NCBI RefSeq assembly: GCF_019279795.1
Contig: NC_056743.1
Span: 870,690,478-870,754,477, forward strand
Direction of reading: 5' to 3'
DNA: 64,000 bases
Source: Protopterus annectens
Lineage: Eukaryota; Chordata; Ceratodontiformes; Protopteridae
The notes beneath the pieces were generated by a model. That model made no database searches and was not told where the DNA came from. It saw only the letters and a program-made list of their open reading frames with translations. The position numbers and the translations under genes are program-made. Shown in pieces: positions 1 through 12,656 of the stretch. The first letter of the stretch is position 1; each line of letters starts with the position of its first letter.

Positions 1-878
1 AGGCGGTATGCCACTGAGCAGAGCTGGAGTTTCTTTAACCGGGCAGCATATGGCATCTGTTTGAGCCCTTTGATCCTCTTGGTGAGGTACTTTTGGGGTC
101 TTTCCAGTTGCTGCAGGTGTTTGGTAAGGTACATCCCAAAAGGGGCATTGTACTTGATTATGGGCCTGATGAGGGATGAGTAAAGAGGCACGATGACCTC
201 CCCTAATCTAGATGTGAATCCCTTCATGATTAGGTGGGCTATATAAAATGTTTTTCTAACCACTTTGGCCAATGAGTTGTCAAATGAGAGATTGCTATCA
301 ACTTGGGTCCCCAGGTCCCTAATTACTTCTTCTGTACTTAATGGATTACCACCTATGTGGTAATTTGTGGGCACTTTGTTTTTGCCAAAGGGGATGACTA
401 TACACTTTTTGGTGTTTAGCTTGAGACCATGGCTCTGGCACCAGTTGTCTGTTTCTATGAGGCCCTTTTGGAGGATGCTTGTGTCGGCTGGAGAGTCGAT
501 TATGGTGCCCAGTTTGCAGTCATCTGCGAACTTGGTCAGCCACAGTCCTTCTGTGTTGGCCTGTACCTCCGAGAAATATATACCGAACAAGAGAGGTCCC
601 AGGACTGAGCCTTGTGGGATGCCACTTGCAACTGGTTTGGAGTCTGACATGGCTCCAGCAATTCTAACCATGTGGGTTCTGTCCTTGAGCCAGTTTGCAA
701 CCCATCTAGTGACATAGGGGTTTATATTTAAGCTGGTGAGCTTATCTATAATGCCCGAGTGGGGTATTGTATCGAAGGCTTTTGCGAGGTCCAGGTAGGC
801 TGTGTGGACCACCTTCCCTTCGTCAATGGCCTTGGTGACTGTTTCAAAGAAGTCGACCAGGTTTAAGAGGCAGCCATG
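1..878 (-). mobile_element. CR1-type LINE, inverted 5' part of an insertion (RT region)
   Basis: Read on the minus strand this segment encodes the middle of a CR1-clade reverse transcriptase, and it aligns along its length with about 26.73-27.60 kb of the younger minus-strand CR1 copy. Recognisable parts include the LVDFFETVTKAID block near 830-870, the SGIPQG/GPLLF region near 590-630 and FADDCKLG near 520-540. The segment runs off the left window edge. At about 874-880 it abuts the 3' end of the same family in the opposite orientation, which is the signature of a 5'-inverted (twin-primed) LINE insertion. It is interrupted and non-coding today. Confidence 0.85.
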
Positions 879-1165
879 TCCCAGAGACTCCCCATGCTTT
901 GGAACAGGAATCCAATCTACATTAGGCAAAGCCCCTCACTAACACTCTTCAAGAGAAACCTTGATGACTGGATGGGAAACAGAAAATATACTCCGGGGAT
1001 CACTACAGTGGCTCTGCTGGACAGAGGCACAGTGAACTAATGGCTCTGCTGGACAGAGGCACAGGGAACTAATGGTGGCAAAAGCCAACACATTCTGGCT
1101 AGGGTTACATATGCCATTGGGCAAATAGCCTAGTACTTACCTATGAACCTATGAACCTATTCTCT
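879..1165 (+). mobile_element. CR1-type LINE, 3' end of the same insertion
   Basis: This matches the last 250 bp of the CR1 copy ending at 24.09 kb: the sequence coding for the C-terminal SQRLPMLWNRIPIYIRQ-like stretch, the stop codon, a short 3' UTR and the octamer tail (CCTATGAA)n at about 1140-1160. Short 8-bp terminal repeats are typical of CR1 rather than poly(A) LINEs. A stretch of about 33 bp around 1010-1070 ending the ORF is present twice in tandem, which the other copies do not show. Confidence 0.85.
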
Positions 1166-1719
1166 CCAATAAGAGATGTTCTCACAGATTCTGAAAGTGC
1201 CAGAATCAACTGGGAGAGATCCCTTCTGTTTACGACTTTTACAAGATGTATGGAATTTAAACTCTAGACACCCTGATTTTCAACCACTACCTATTAATTT
1301 GCAACATAAATTTGACAAAGACAAACCTGTTTTACACTTGAATTTGGAATCAGACCCGGTGCATTAACTATTCCCCCACCTCTTGAGGGCCCTACTACAT
1401 CTTCAATTCCAGAACATGCTTTTCTATTTTTCTAGAGAAGAGATATTACTGGTCAGATATGACAATGGAGTGCGTACCTTTAGTCATTTAAAAATGAAGT
1501 CTCAAAATGCTCTAGCTTATGTTGTATTGTTTCAAAATACAATCATTGAGTAAGCATTGGAGAATATAACAAATGTCACAGACTAAAAAAAGAAAAGCTC
1601 CTAGCATGACATGAAAGTGGGGAATATTAGGCATGTAGGTGACATTATGTTGCAGTAGATGCAGCTACTAGAATAGCCATGACTGGTATAATCAGATATC
1701 AGTCACACTACTTTGACAA
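1166..1719. other. No recognisable feature
   Basis: AT-rich sequence with short open frames only. I see no protein similarity, terminal repeat or tandem structure in it. Confidence 0.5.
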
Positions 1720-2560
1720 GGATCTTCTTACAAGTGTTATGTGTATGGACCTGAAAAAAAAATGTATTCTGTGGATCACTCTCTCCTCTTCAAACAACTC
1801 TTGCAGCTTAATTTTGATGTGAGCTGCTTGACTTGTTTCTCAGCCTACTTACATGAAAGGCAATTTCAAGTAAATATTAACAATGCACTCTCTTTTGTAT
1901 TACACTTCTACTGTGATGTTCTCCAAGGTTGGCCCAGTTCTTTTCTCATTATTTATTAACTGTCTTCTCCTTGGTCTACTTACTTTAATACGACTTCTTA
2001 CAGAGGTTCATCTTCTCCTTAGTTCTCATGATAGTAGATACTCTATAGTAAAAAAATATCTCGATACCCAGACTTGAATGCTATCTTTTCTGGTTGCACT
2101 GGGTAACTTAAAAAAACACAAACTGCCTTCAAAAGCCTCTGCATAAGATATGCTGGCTCATTAAATTAGCACACAACAGAATACAGCACTGTACCCTTAT
2201 GTTTAGCACAAGTTCGCATCTTATCAATCACAAGGCATCCTGCGCATCTCAGGTTTTTATGTACAAGCTACGATGTCACAACTTTTGCTCATCCTTGCTC
2301 GTCTTCTAATTTGCAATGAAAACTCCATGCTCACTAAGGAAAGCTGACACTCCAATGACCATAATTCTGATTAAACTGCACAGAATGAGCCTTACATAAC
2401 TTGGCTCTAGCTGCTAGGAACTTTCTCCCATCTGACATATAAAGAATCCGAAACATTACAGTATTCAATTTCAGTGCCAGCTATAATATTGCTATTTTTC
2501 AAACCACCCACACACCATTGATTCCTTGCTTTATTCTATCCCAGATCCTTTCTTCTAAAT
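1720..2560 (+). pseudogene. Very old LINE reverse transcriptase remnant
   Basis: The frame at 1741-1959 reads like the part of a non-LTR reverse transcriptase following the FDT motif: VDHSLLFKQL, then CLTCFSAYLHERQFQVNI, the equivalent of a helix and WFxSYLxxRxQxV block. In another frame at about 1915-1965 comes a GVxQGxVLGPVLFSLFINCL-like block. The order is correct for a Jockey-superfamily LINE and resembles the copy at 48.5-49.9 kb. Frames change repeatedly and stops are common, so the copy is ancient. The downstream boundary at about 2560 is a guess. Confidence 0.55.
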
Positions 2561-2805
2561 AGTTTGCAAGCTCACAATTATGTAAAACTCAGTTGTACTT
2601 AGTTGTATGCATTGTTGTATATAGAAACGTAACTTTAGTTTTAATACTGCTATACATTAAGTGATCCTGTACTATGAATCATGTTTGCATTATGTAAAAA
2701 ATGTTACCCTCTGTCCACTAAAATTGTTTATTTTGCATTCCATTTCCTCAGTGCAAATAATTGCACTTGCAGTTCTTTTTTAATTCCAGTACAATTCATA
2801 ATTTT
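2561..2805. other. No recognisable feature
   Basis: AT-rich spacer between an old LINE remnant and a short interspersed repeat fragment. Nothing identified. Confidence 0.4.
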
Positions 2806-3010
2806 AGTAAAAAGTCTTTCAGCTTTTCCCAGTTGGGATCACCACAGCGGAACTCCAGTCCGCTAATGATTGGCAGTGGATTTTTACGGTGCCGAGTTGC
2901 CAGCCCGACCTTCAAAGAAGGCACACCCATTCATGCACTCACCTACCTGCATGTCTTTAACGTCACTCGACTGTGGGGAGGACATGCAGAATCCACACAG
3001 AAGGTGAGTA
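2806..3010 (-). repeat. Interspersed repeat fragment related to RTE LINE 3' end
   Basis: The first 40 bp (2813-2853) align with the reverse complement of the RTE LINE terminus at 5928-5970 (GGGGTCGCCACAGC-like core). The rest, with the CACCTACCTGCATGTCTTT stretch near 2940-2960 and AACATGCAGAATCCACACAG-like end near 2985, belongs to a repeat type I recognise as common in fish genomes. A second fragment of that type lies at 38035-38140 in the opposite orientation. The family is not named with certainty. Confidence 0.5.
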
Positions 3011-3447
3011 TTATTTTAATAATTTTTAGTACTTTTTAGTACTATTTATCTGTATGTATTTGGCCTGGGTTAGGGCTGAAAAGAGTCAAGATCTTGACCA
3101 GCCCTGAGTACAGTTGCATTAGCCATGTATATGTTTTGTAGAAAAGGACTTTGCCATTTTTTTATTTAATGCTAATGGGATTCAGCTCAAAATCATACAA
3201 TAGTGGAGTAATGAAATTTACTTTCCCCCCCACTGTTCTGCAGTCTCATAATTGGTATATTTAAGTTGAAGAAGGTATGGGGGCATTGTCTCCTGTGTGT
3301 GTGATTGTGTGTGTGGGGGGGTGTAGTAGTGGCTTCCTCCTGCAAAAATGATTGTTTTTGGGGTTTTTTTTGATTTTTTAGCTGTATGTGTGGTCAGTGT
3401 TTTCTTTAATACTTTTACATTCTGTATTGAGTTTATGACTAAAGGGA

Positions 3448-3450
<3 letters not shown>

Positions 3451-3526
<76 letters not shown>
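3451..3526. repeat. (CA)n microsatellite
   Basis: About 38 uninterrupted CA repeats. Confidence 0.98.
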
Positions 3527-3528
<2 letters not shown>

Positions 3529-3529
3529 G

Positions 3530-4975
3530 GTAGACTTGGCTAACTTCTTAGAATCTGCATGTATATGTTAAATCATAGAGAATGTCTTTTTTTTGGTACT
3601 TCAACTATAAATCTCAAACTTGTAGAAAGCCAAATACAGGCTTAGAGGACAACAGCAAGAATTCTTTTCGACTGTTCCTGTCTTTCATGGGAACTAACCA
3701 TCTTCCAAGGAATACTTCTTTATAAGAACAGTCCAGAAATCTTCCTTTTCTAGATGTCATATCTGAACAACTTGGATATCCTTGTTCTAATGTTCTCTTA
3801 TAATATATTTATTTGAGGCATAACATTAGATCAGTGTGTGGTCTGTTGTCCTACTGCAGCAATTTTATACAAGTTACACAATTCATAACCTTTCATTAGA
3901 GGGTTGGAGGTACAAGGGTTGATTTTGACCAAGGGAGTTTGGCTATGCTTAAAATAGTCCACAACAATAGCTAGCCTAAAACATACCCATAAATCTTATT
4001 CTCTGTTAAGGTAATCACGGGGCTACAGTAATGGCATGTCTTTATCTGCTAACATTTTTTTTTTTTTTTTAGGAAATGAACATTGTAGTTCATATGACCC
4101 AATATGGATAATGTTACAGTAGTAGCTGTCTCAGGTTGCGTTTATTTTGGATCTGCCAACTGAAGCAGTTACTGCTTACGTTTCTTGTTTATTGAAACTT
4201 GTTTGATTTCAGGGGCTTGAACATCATGTATCCTATACTTATACGGGAACCACCTGATAATGTGTACTCTTATTTCTTGCCTTTATGTGGTACTTTTTAG
4301 ATCCTAAGGTTCAGATCTTGATTTCTGTTAAGATCTCTTCTTACTTTGTATTCTTCTAATCCAGAGTTTGGATTCATTTTATTTTATTTGTTGAAAATTG
4401 TTTTATATAGGAGCTGATACAACTGAATAATTTTATTTCTGAAATGAAATAAAAGATTTATACAATTTTTTAAAGAGATTTTGGTACTTGCGTATTATCA
4501 CAACCAGATTTTGCATACTTGAGGCCATGAAACACTGCAAGGTGATATTCACAGTGTTTACTGCTGTGGAATAACTTTGAATTATCTACGGGAAAAGAAA
4601 CATTCCTGAAAACCCGCTTCCTGTTTTTGCATGCAGTACACATGCACGCTTGAACTGCCATGCCTGCTACCATTCTGACAAACGGATTCTTTTCACTGAG
4701 TGGAAGGAATCCTTCAGAGAAGGCAAACACAAAGACAGGAAGGATGGTTTGGTTAATGTTTTATTTTTAACAATGTGTAAACATATGATCAGGTCCCACT
4801 GAAAAAGCATGCTACATGCTACAAATGACACGAAGAATCACATCATCAGGCAATAACATGTTTTCCGAAGTGTTATTAATAGGTAGGTTTATTCAGGAAC
4901 TGACTTTGACTGTTTCTTCCATTGTGTGTACTTTGATATGTGTAACCTACTTATTTAATTTAATTTAATACGTAG
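3530..4975. other. No recognisable feature
   Basis: AT-rich sequence. The longest frame, 4470-4730 on the minus strand (86 codons, with a few Cys residues), matches no family I know and has no promoter or splice context supporting it. It could be chance or an old repeat. Confidence 0.4.
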
Positions 4976-5988
4976 TATTGTATGAGAAAGTTGGGAGTGT
5001 CAGAGAAGTATGTAAGTGGTGCAGGATATGTAAGAGGGTAGTGTGACAGCGGTGAGGTCTGCGGTGGGAGTGACGGATGCGTTTAAGGTGGAGGTGGGAG
5101 TACATCAAGGATCAGCTCTGAGCCCTTTCTTATTTGCAATGGTGATGAACAGGTTGACAGATGAGATCAGACAGGAGTCCCCATGGACTATGATGTTTGC
5201 AGATGACATTGTAATCTGTAGTGAGAGTAGGGAACAGGTGGAGGAGACCGTGGAGAGGTGGAGATATGCTCTTGAGAGAAGAGGAATGAAGGTCAGCAGG
5301 ACTTAGACCGAATATATGTGTGTGAATGAGAGGGAAGATAGAGGAATGATGAGGATGCAGGGAGTAGAGGTGGCGAAGGTGGATGAGTTTAAGTACTTGG
5401 GATCAACAGTTCAGAGTAATGGTGAGTGTGGGAGAGAGGTGAAGAAGAGAGTACAGGCAGGATGGAGTGGGTGGAGAAGAGTGTCAGGAGTGATTTGTGA
5501 CAGACGAGTACCAGTAAGAGTGAAAGGGAAGGCCTACAAGAGGGTAGTGAGGCCAGCTATATTATATGGGTTGGGGACAGTGGCATTGACAAAAAGGCAG
5601 GAGTCAGAGCTTGACGTGGCAGAGTTGAAGATGTTAAGATTGCACTGGGTGTGACGAGGATGGACAGGATTAGGAATAAATATATTAAAGGGTCAGCCCA
5701 GGTTGGAAGGTTTGGAGACAAAGTCAGAGAGGCAAGATTACATTGGTTTGGACATGTGCTGAGGAGGGATGCAGAGTATATTGGGAAAAAGATGCTAGGG
5801 ATGAAGCTGCCAGGTAACAGGAAAAGAGGAAGGCCTAAGATAAGGTTTATGGATGTGGTGAGAGAGGACATGCAGGTGGTTGGTGTGACAGAGCAAGATG
5901 CAGAGGACAGGAAAAATGGAAACAATTGATCTGCTGTGGCGACCCCTAACGGGAGCAGCCGAAAGAAGAAGAAGAAGAAGAAGAAGAT
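4976..5988 (+). mobile_element. RTE-type LINE, 5'-truncated, (AAG)n tail
   Basis: This is the C-terminal half of a non-LTR reverse transcriptase. It contains the HQGSALSPFLFA motif (about 5104-5140), FADD catalytic box at 5196-5207, a KYLGSTVQSNGE block near 5390-5425, and the C-terminal LHWFGHVLRRD and RKRGRPKIRFMDVVREDM blocks near 5740-5875. It ends in a WRQ...CGDPNGSSRKKKK-like terminus that is really the 3' UTR running into (AAG)n at 5966-5988. This arrangement is characteristic of RTE LINEs of fish and other vertebrates. A stop at about 5304 and frame changes near 5310 and 5650 break the frame. The copy is dead but moderately young. Its 5' end lies near 4976, inside the thumb-proximal RT region. 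Confidence 0.85.
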
Positions 5989-6014
5989 ATGTTTAACCTA
6001 CTTAACTTTAGTGG

Positions 6015-6434
<420 letters not shown>

Positions 6435-7030
6435 GGGCATATCATAACTAGTTGAATGTACATAATGTTCACATCTGCTAGGCTGATGCTGTTTGGTCAG
6501 CAGAAAGAGATGGTTGACATGTGCAGGAGATTGACAATCCCCAGGTAGGGGAATATTCTGTTTCCCCTTGGATTATGCAATCTCAAAGTTAGACTATATA
6601 GTTAGTAGGGGGTGCTGGGGGTGCAAGGGGCTTGCCCCCTGCTACAAAAAAACACTTGTTGCTGGTTTAGCCTGCTCTGGGCTAATTCTCAGAGAATATC
6701 CACTATGTGTCAAACTTCCATGTTTTGGCAGTTTTAGGTTGTGTATGTTTGTTAGTTATAATATATATATGCACAGGTTAAGTATCATTGTCACAAGGGT
6801 AGTTTTTGAGAAACAGTGTAACACTAAAGTTACTCACCCACCAACTGCCTCTTCTTTCTTGAAGTTACCTTTTGGATGTATTCACTAGTGACAAAACAGG
6901 AATTCCATTTACTTGAACAGAGATTATTGGTTTTATGTGCTGGTTTTCTTTTGTCTGAATTTTGATTAAGATGTATTTTCATAATTATTTTTGTTTTATT
7001 TTTACATAAAATTGGCAATGTTTTCATTAA
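6435..7030. other. No recognisable feature
   Basis: A G/C-rich near-palindrome (GGGGGTGC..GGGGCTTGCCCCC) lies at about 6606-6635. Otherwise the sequence is AT-rich and unassigned. Confidence 0.4.
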
Positions 7031-9717
7031 GGATACCCACACCTCCAGGCTAGTTGAACAGCATAATGCATCCGCGATTATCCAAGTGCAACTAACTCTG
7101 GGCAAGACCGCAATCCAAATTGTAGGCTGCTACAGACCCCCCACCATGCCCCAGGATTCCCACTCTTCATTTCTTGATACACTGGAAAGTATTAGGGTAC
7201 AACCTAACACCCTAATAATGGACGATTTCAACTACCCTACCATTAACTGGGAAAACTACTCATGTACCAACTCTTTTGCTCAACGTTTTCTGGAATTCAT
7301 AAATTCCAATGCCTTGGCTCAACTTATTCACACCCCCACCAGGGGCAGTAATATCCGTGACCTGGTCATTACCAACATCCATTTTACCATATAGAAGCCT
7401 ATAGAAGTCAATGCCTCATTGGTCAGATCTGACCTTAAGCTAATCACCCTAGACATCCACATCCCACCCCCTCCCCCAATTAGGGAAACCACCATAAAAA
7501 ACATCTCCAAAGCCACCTTCACACTTCTTAAGACAGAAGTGGCAAACTTCATGACACCCATGCAGATGAACAATAGAGGTACGACTGCTGAATCCTACAC
7601 AAATGCACTTTATAAGCACTTAGATGAGTGCATGGATCATGCTATCCCTAATGGAACCAAGATGCTATCCTCCAAAGAAAGGAAGCCGATCTGGTGGTCC
7701 TCTGCCATAAACAAACTCTACAACAGAAGAAAGAAACTGTTGCAAAAAAGAGTAAAATCCCATGACTGGAGGAACACCCTGGTCAACCTCAGCAAGAAGC
7801 TGAGATCCCTCATAAAATCCTCCAAAGCTAGCTACGAAAACAAAATTGCCACTGACTCTAAAGACAACCACAAAGCAATCTATAGCTATGTCAAGAATCT
7901 CAATGGCAGCACTCAGATCTGCTCTGAGTTACAGCACAATGGCACTAAATATACAGAAACAACTGATATTGCCAACATCCTGGCAGATAGGTTCAGTGCT
8001 AACGTTACCCCCCTCTCACCCCCTAGAGGGCCCATCTCTATACTGGAAGAATGCAAAGTTCCTGTAATCATGGCTGCACAATTAAAAAACACACTCTCCA
8101 AAGCCAAGAACACAGCATCCATGGGACCTGACAATATCCCAGGCTGCATTCTACATGAACTACAGAATGAACTGGCACCCTACCTAAGTACTGTGTTCAG
8201 TCATAGCCTCACCTCAGGCTTTGTGCCCACTGAATGGTGCACTGCATAGGTTATCCCACTCCACAAAGGGGGAGCCATGACGGACCCCGGGAACTACCGC
8301 CCCATTAGCCTGACAAGCCTGGTCTGCAAGGCCATGGAACGTATCATCATGGAACTCATAAACAAAGACATTGGTAATCTCCAAACTCTGGACTCTACCC
8401 GGTTCGGATTTGTAAAAGGCAGATCATGTCTCCTAAACCTAATTGACTCCTTTGAAGCAGTCACCAAAGCTAATGATGAGGGTAAGGTGGCTCACACAGC
8501 CTATCTAGATCTCGCCAAGCCTTTTGACACCATCCCCCAATCTGGAATTATAGATAAGCTCACTAAACTAGGTACAAATCCCTATGTCACAAGATGGGTT
8601 GCCAACTGGCTCATGGACAGAACCCACACTGTGAAAGTAGCAGACTCCAAATCCGACTTTAGACCAGTGACAATTGGAGTACCACAGGGTTCAGTCCTGG
8701 GTCCTCTCCTGTTTGGTATCTACTTCTCTGAAGTACAGGCTAACACAGAAGGTCTTTGGCTAACAAAGTTTGCAGATGACTGCAAACTAGGAGCCATAAT
8801 TGAAACTCCTAATGATGTGGACATACTACAAAAGGGCCTCACTGAGACAGATGCCTGGTGTCAAAGCCATGGCCTGAAGCTCAATGCCAAAAAGTGTATT
8901 GTCATCCCCTTTGGTAAAAACTCTGTACCCATGAACTACCACATAGCTGGTAGTCTACTTAACACCAGAAATGTGATGAGACCTTGGGACACAGGTGGAC
9001 AGTAGTCTCTCCTTTGATAATCACATCGCTACAGTGGTCAGGAAATCCTTCTACGTGGCTCACCTCATCACAAAAGGTTTCTCATCCAGAAAAAAAGAGG
9101 TCATTGTGCCCCTCTACTCATCACTCATTAGACCCATTATAGAGTACAACGCTCCTTTTGGTATGTACTGCACAAGACATCTGCAACAACTGGAAAGGCC
9201 ACAGAAATACCTCACAAAGAGGATTACTGGCCTCAAACAGATGCCCTACACAGACCGTCTCAAAAAACTCCAGCTTTACTCTGTCACATATCGCCTACTC
9301 AGAGGTGATCTCTGCCTAATGTACAAAACTATGTCAAACCCAGAGCTGTTGGACATGCTCCACTTAAAGAAATCCCAATCCCTCCGAGCTACATGCTCTA
9401 GGGACCTAAACCTTATCACCACAATAAACAGAACATGCTGGAGGAATAGATTCCTGTCCCAGAGACTTCCCATAATCTGGAACAGACTACCTATCTATGT
9501 CAAACAGAACTCCTCATTAGCACTCTTCAAGAAAAATCTTGATGATTGGATGGGAGATAGGAAATTCTCCCCAGGGATCACTTCTGTGGCTCTGCTCAAC
9601 AGGGGCACAGGAAAATAATTTTCTTGGGTGGCGAAAGCCAGGGTACATTTTTGGCTAGGTTTATATAGGCCCTAGGGCCAATAGCCTAGTACCCTCCTAT
9701 GAACCTATGAACCTATA
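7031..9717 (+). mobile_element. CR1-type LINE, 5'-truncated, ORF2 and 3' end
   Basis: The copy begins inside the ORF2 endonuclease (equivalent to 21.34 kb of the longer copy). It keeps the endonuclease C-terminal half (DFNYPTINWENY near 7222-7257), an RSDLKLITLDIH block (the usual SDH is changed to SDL), the linker, and the RT: NYRPISLTSLVCK near 8291, AYLDLAKPFDTIP near 8500-8535, GVPQGSVLGPLLF near 8678, FADDCKLG at 8769-8792 and GTQVDSSLSFDNH near 8990. It ends with the stop, a short 3' UTR and (CCTATGAA)n octamers at 9697-9715. A few stops and frame changes break it (for example near 7395, 8248 and 8990). In the endonuclease, about 7376-7402 is replaced by foreign sequence (see findings). 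Confidence 0.92.
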
Positions 9718-11049
9718 AGAAAGGCAGACTGATGGTGTTTTTGTTCCCATGGTGTTGACTCTTAGCTCGTAGTTGTGTGACTTTGTGATCGATGTGTTTA
9801 AGTTGGTGGTGTGGCCCTCCTGCAAGAACAGGTTTTTTTACCTTGTCCTTTATGGTTTTCAGTGTATTTGCTTTGATGTTAATGTCATCATTTTACGTGA
9901 TTCTGCTAAATGACATGAACTTTGTGGGTGCCTATTAACAAGGAATCCTTTTAGAAAGTTTATTTTGGAAATGTTAGCAGACTGTTACTAATACTGAATT
10001 CTCAAAAAAATTGCATACCTCATATTTTGACATCTGTGTTGGCAATATATTGAGCATTTTCTATGTTATGCTATGCATTTCCTTAAAGAGTCACTTAATT
10101 AAATCCTTCTTGTGATCATAGAAATCTCTTACTTCCTCCTAAAGGGAAAAAGAAAGCTACGTACATATTCTGAAACAATGCTTTCTGGGTTATATCACCT
10201 TATATATTTACAAAAATGCCATTTTGCACTGTCATTTGTAAGTCAACCTTTCATAATTATTTATCCTACTGTGTCTCAGTAACCAGGATGCAAACTTAAT
10301 ACTCTAATAATTTCAAGGTTTAACTTATATCTACTTTTCACAAACTGTTGTGGGCCTAGATCAGGTTATTTACATTAAATAATAAGAAAAACAGCAAACG
10401 TTTGGATTATTACAGTCCTCTGTCAAATTGTTTTATACTGTCTGTAGTTTCAAATAATGTCTCCGTTATGTACAGTTTGTTTATACCAGCATTGGCAATG
10501 CTGAACATGTAACTTATTGGACTGATTCTGTTACCTGAATTTGTGTTACCTCACAATGTGTTTAATTTTATCACTTTAACAGGAAAATAATTTTTTTTTA
10601 TAATCATTAAGTCTTACTCCTTGGATAGGCTTCTATATGGTAAAATGGATGGTTTGCTAATAATAGCAACACTAATAATATGTTCTCTATAACTGCTCAA
10701 ATCTAACAAACATTTCTGAGTGGCATTATATAGCTATTAGATAAATATATCATTATTTAATCACATCTGACCTTCTTTTCTAAAATTAAATGTTTTATTT
10801 AGTGCCTATAATATCAACAAACAAAAATCAGTGCGATCTTCATGTTTGGTGTACTAGTATGTGTCTATTACATTCAATACTCTCTTTGTTTCCCTCACCC
10901 TGTATATACGAACATGATCTACATCTGATGATTAGATTTCATATTTTGCAAAAATATTTTCTAGGTGTATGCATTACACGACAGTTTAAACTATCTTGCT
11001 TAACAACGCTTCTTACCTAGAAACCTAAGTTATCTTTCTTAGCATCTTA
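9718..11049. other. No recognisable feature
   Basis: AT-rich, with only short frames. It contains, at 10625-10651, an exact inverted copy of a 27-bp segment of the upstream LINE (7376-7402). No other structure was seen. Confidence 0.45.
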
Positions 11050-12656
11050 TGACTGGTACCTGTTGTTTCTACCTTGCACCTACAGTCTCTTTGCCCCAGT
11101 AAACTATGTATGTTTATATAAATAGGGCCATGTGTGACAGCCTTTTTGCATGTATTTTTCTTTAACTTCAGCAGCCAACCATATTATATCTTCTTTCTGG
11201 CTTTGATTGGATTACGCACGTGTTTCTTCCTATAAGATAAGACTCCAAGTGAACCATTTGTTCACCAAATTTTTGTATTTTTGTTCTGGTTTTCCATTCT
11301 TAGTTCACTGTTTTTGATTTCCTCCATTATATTTATCCATTCTTCTATACTTGGCTCTCCTTTTAATTTCCTTATCCTTGTGATTGCATTCTTTGCTACT
11401 ATCATAACCAAGAATACCAAAACTTTAATGTAATTTGGCTTCTCTTTGTCTGACTAACTTTATTTCCTTGGTAATCACTATCTCTTCTGCTACCATATTC
11501 TGGCTGAGTTTCTGAATCCCCACTATGTACTTCCTCAGGCTAATACATCCTCAAAAGATATGTTCCTATATCCATCTCTCCCCCTGTCATACCTCCAAGT
11601 CCCTTTTAGATCTGGGAATAGCTTCTGGGGTCTTACAGGGGTGTAAAAATATTTGTGCTAGAATTTTCACCAAATATCCTGAATTTTCTTGCTTTAGTTG
11701 TAATTTAGGGGTGAGACAGATTTCTTTCCTCGCTTCTTTAGTGTATTCATTCTGTATAGTGTTAGACCATCTTTACTTGCACCTCATTCTTGTTTATTTT
11801 CCTTGGCCCTTGATAACAATCTCTCTGTCTGCATCTTTGGGGATTTTATTTTTATGAAGTATTGACTCACTTTTGGTTGAAGAACCCTTTTATTTGTAAT
11901 TCTTTCTTTATTTCCCACTACTAATAGCCCTGGTATAAAAACAGATCTCTTTCTGCCAGGTTAATAGCGTTTTTAAATTCACCCTACTCTTTCTACCTTT
12001 CTCTTTAGTTAACTGCCCTCAGTACCTAGGACTTTTATTTCCTTGTTTTTATATTTTCTCTACATTCTCTTCCCTTTTCCTACCTTCTTTTGCAAGGTTA
12101 TGTCCTTTAGGAAGTAACTATTTCCCAGTCTCTTAATTTGCCTTTCATTAATTATTTGCAGCTTTGATTTCATTAGGAATCCATCTATTAAGCTATCCAT
12201 CCATCCAATGATCCTCTACTCTATTTTCCACTAATCCTCAGAACTTAACCGATGCTTCTCTTTGGGTTCTACTCCCTGTGTGGATTTAATATGACTCTTT
12301 AAGTTAGGGCTAAGCTCACTTGATCTAATGGAAGTTCCAGATACTCCCAGTTTACTCTTGTTTTTCTCCCTTCCGAAATAAAAATCTTTGAACTCTTTAT
12401 TTATCCCTGTCAATAGTTCTCCCAGTGTGAAAAATATGCTTGCCCTAGGTATTGTAGTAGCTGGATAAGGAACATTTTTATTACTTTTATCTTACTATTC
12501 AGTTCCATGAAAATTAGTTTCCATTGTCTATCTAAGCCCACTATCCTCTGTCTAATTTATTCCCAAGTTTTGTGCCATCTGCCTTGGGTTATTCATTAGC
12601 CATAACCCTAATTATTTCATTTTACTGTGTCCCTATAGGTAGGGATCATTTTGTAC
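11050..12656 (-). mobile_element. L1/Tx1-type LINE, C-terminal half (distal to MITE insertion)
   Basis: On the minus strand, about 11.30-11.57 kb reads as the C-terminal end of an L1-type ORF2. A HIFWGCISLRKYI-like block near 11545-11570 is the HMFWxCPxI..FW motif of L1 proteins. It is followed by an AKNAITRIRKLKGEPSIEEW-type block near 11330-11390. The stretch just left of the MITE (12.5-12.65 kb) continues the RT after the KYLG-like motif. Many stops and frameshifts are present, so this is an old copy. The 3' boundary (about 11050) is approximate and no tail is visible. Confidence 0.7.

Noticed and set aside
3218-3533. Valine/cysteine or threonine/histidine repeat proteins over the CA tract
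   Set aside because: These frames are translations of a microsatellite.
4470-4730. 86-codon minus-strand frame as a host exon
   Set aside because: No domain, no splice sites fitting its frame, and no neighbouring exon. Length is within chance for this base composition.
5557-5925. 122-codon minus-strand frame
   Set aside because: Antisense shadow of the RTE reverse transcriptase.
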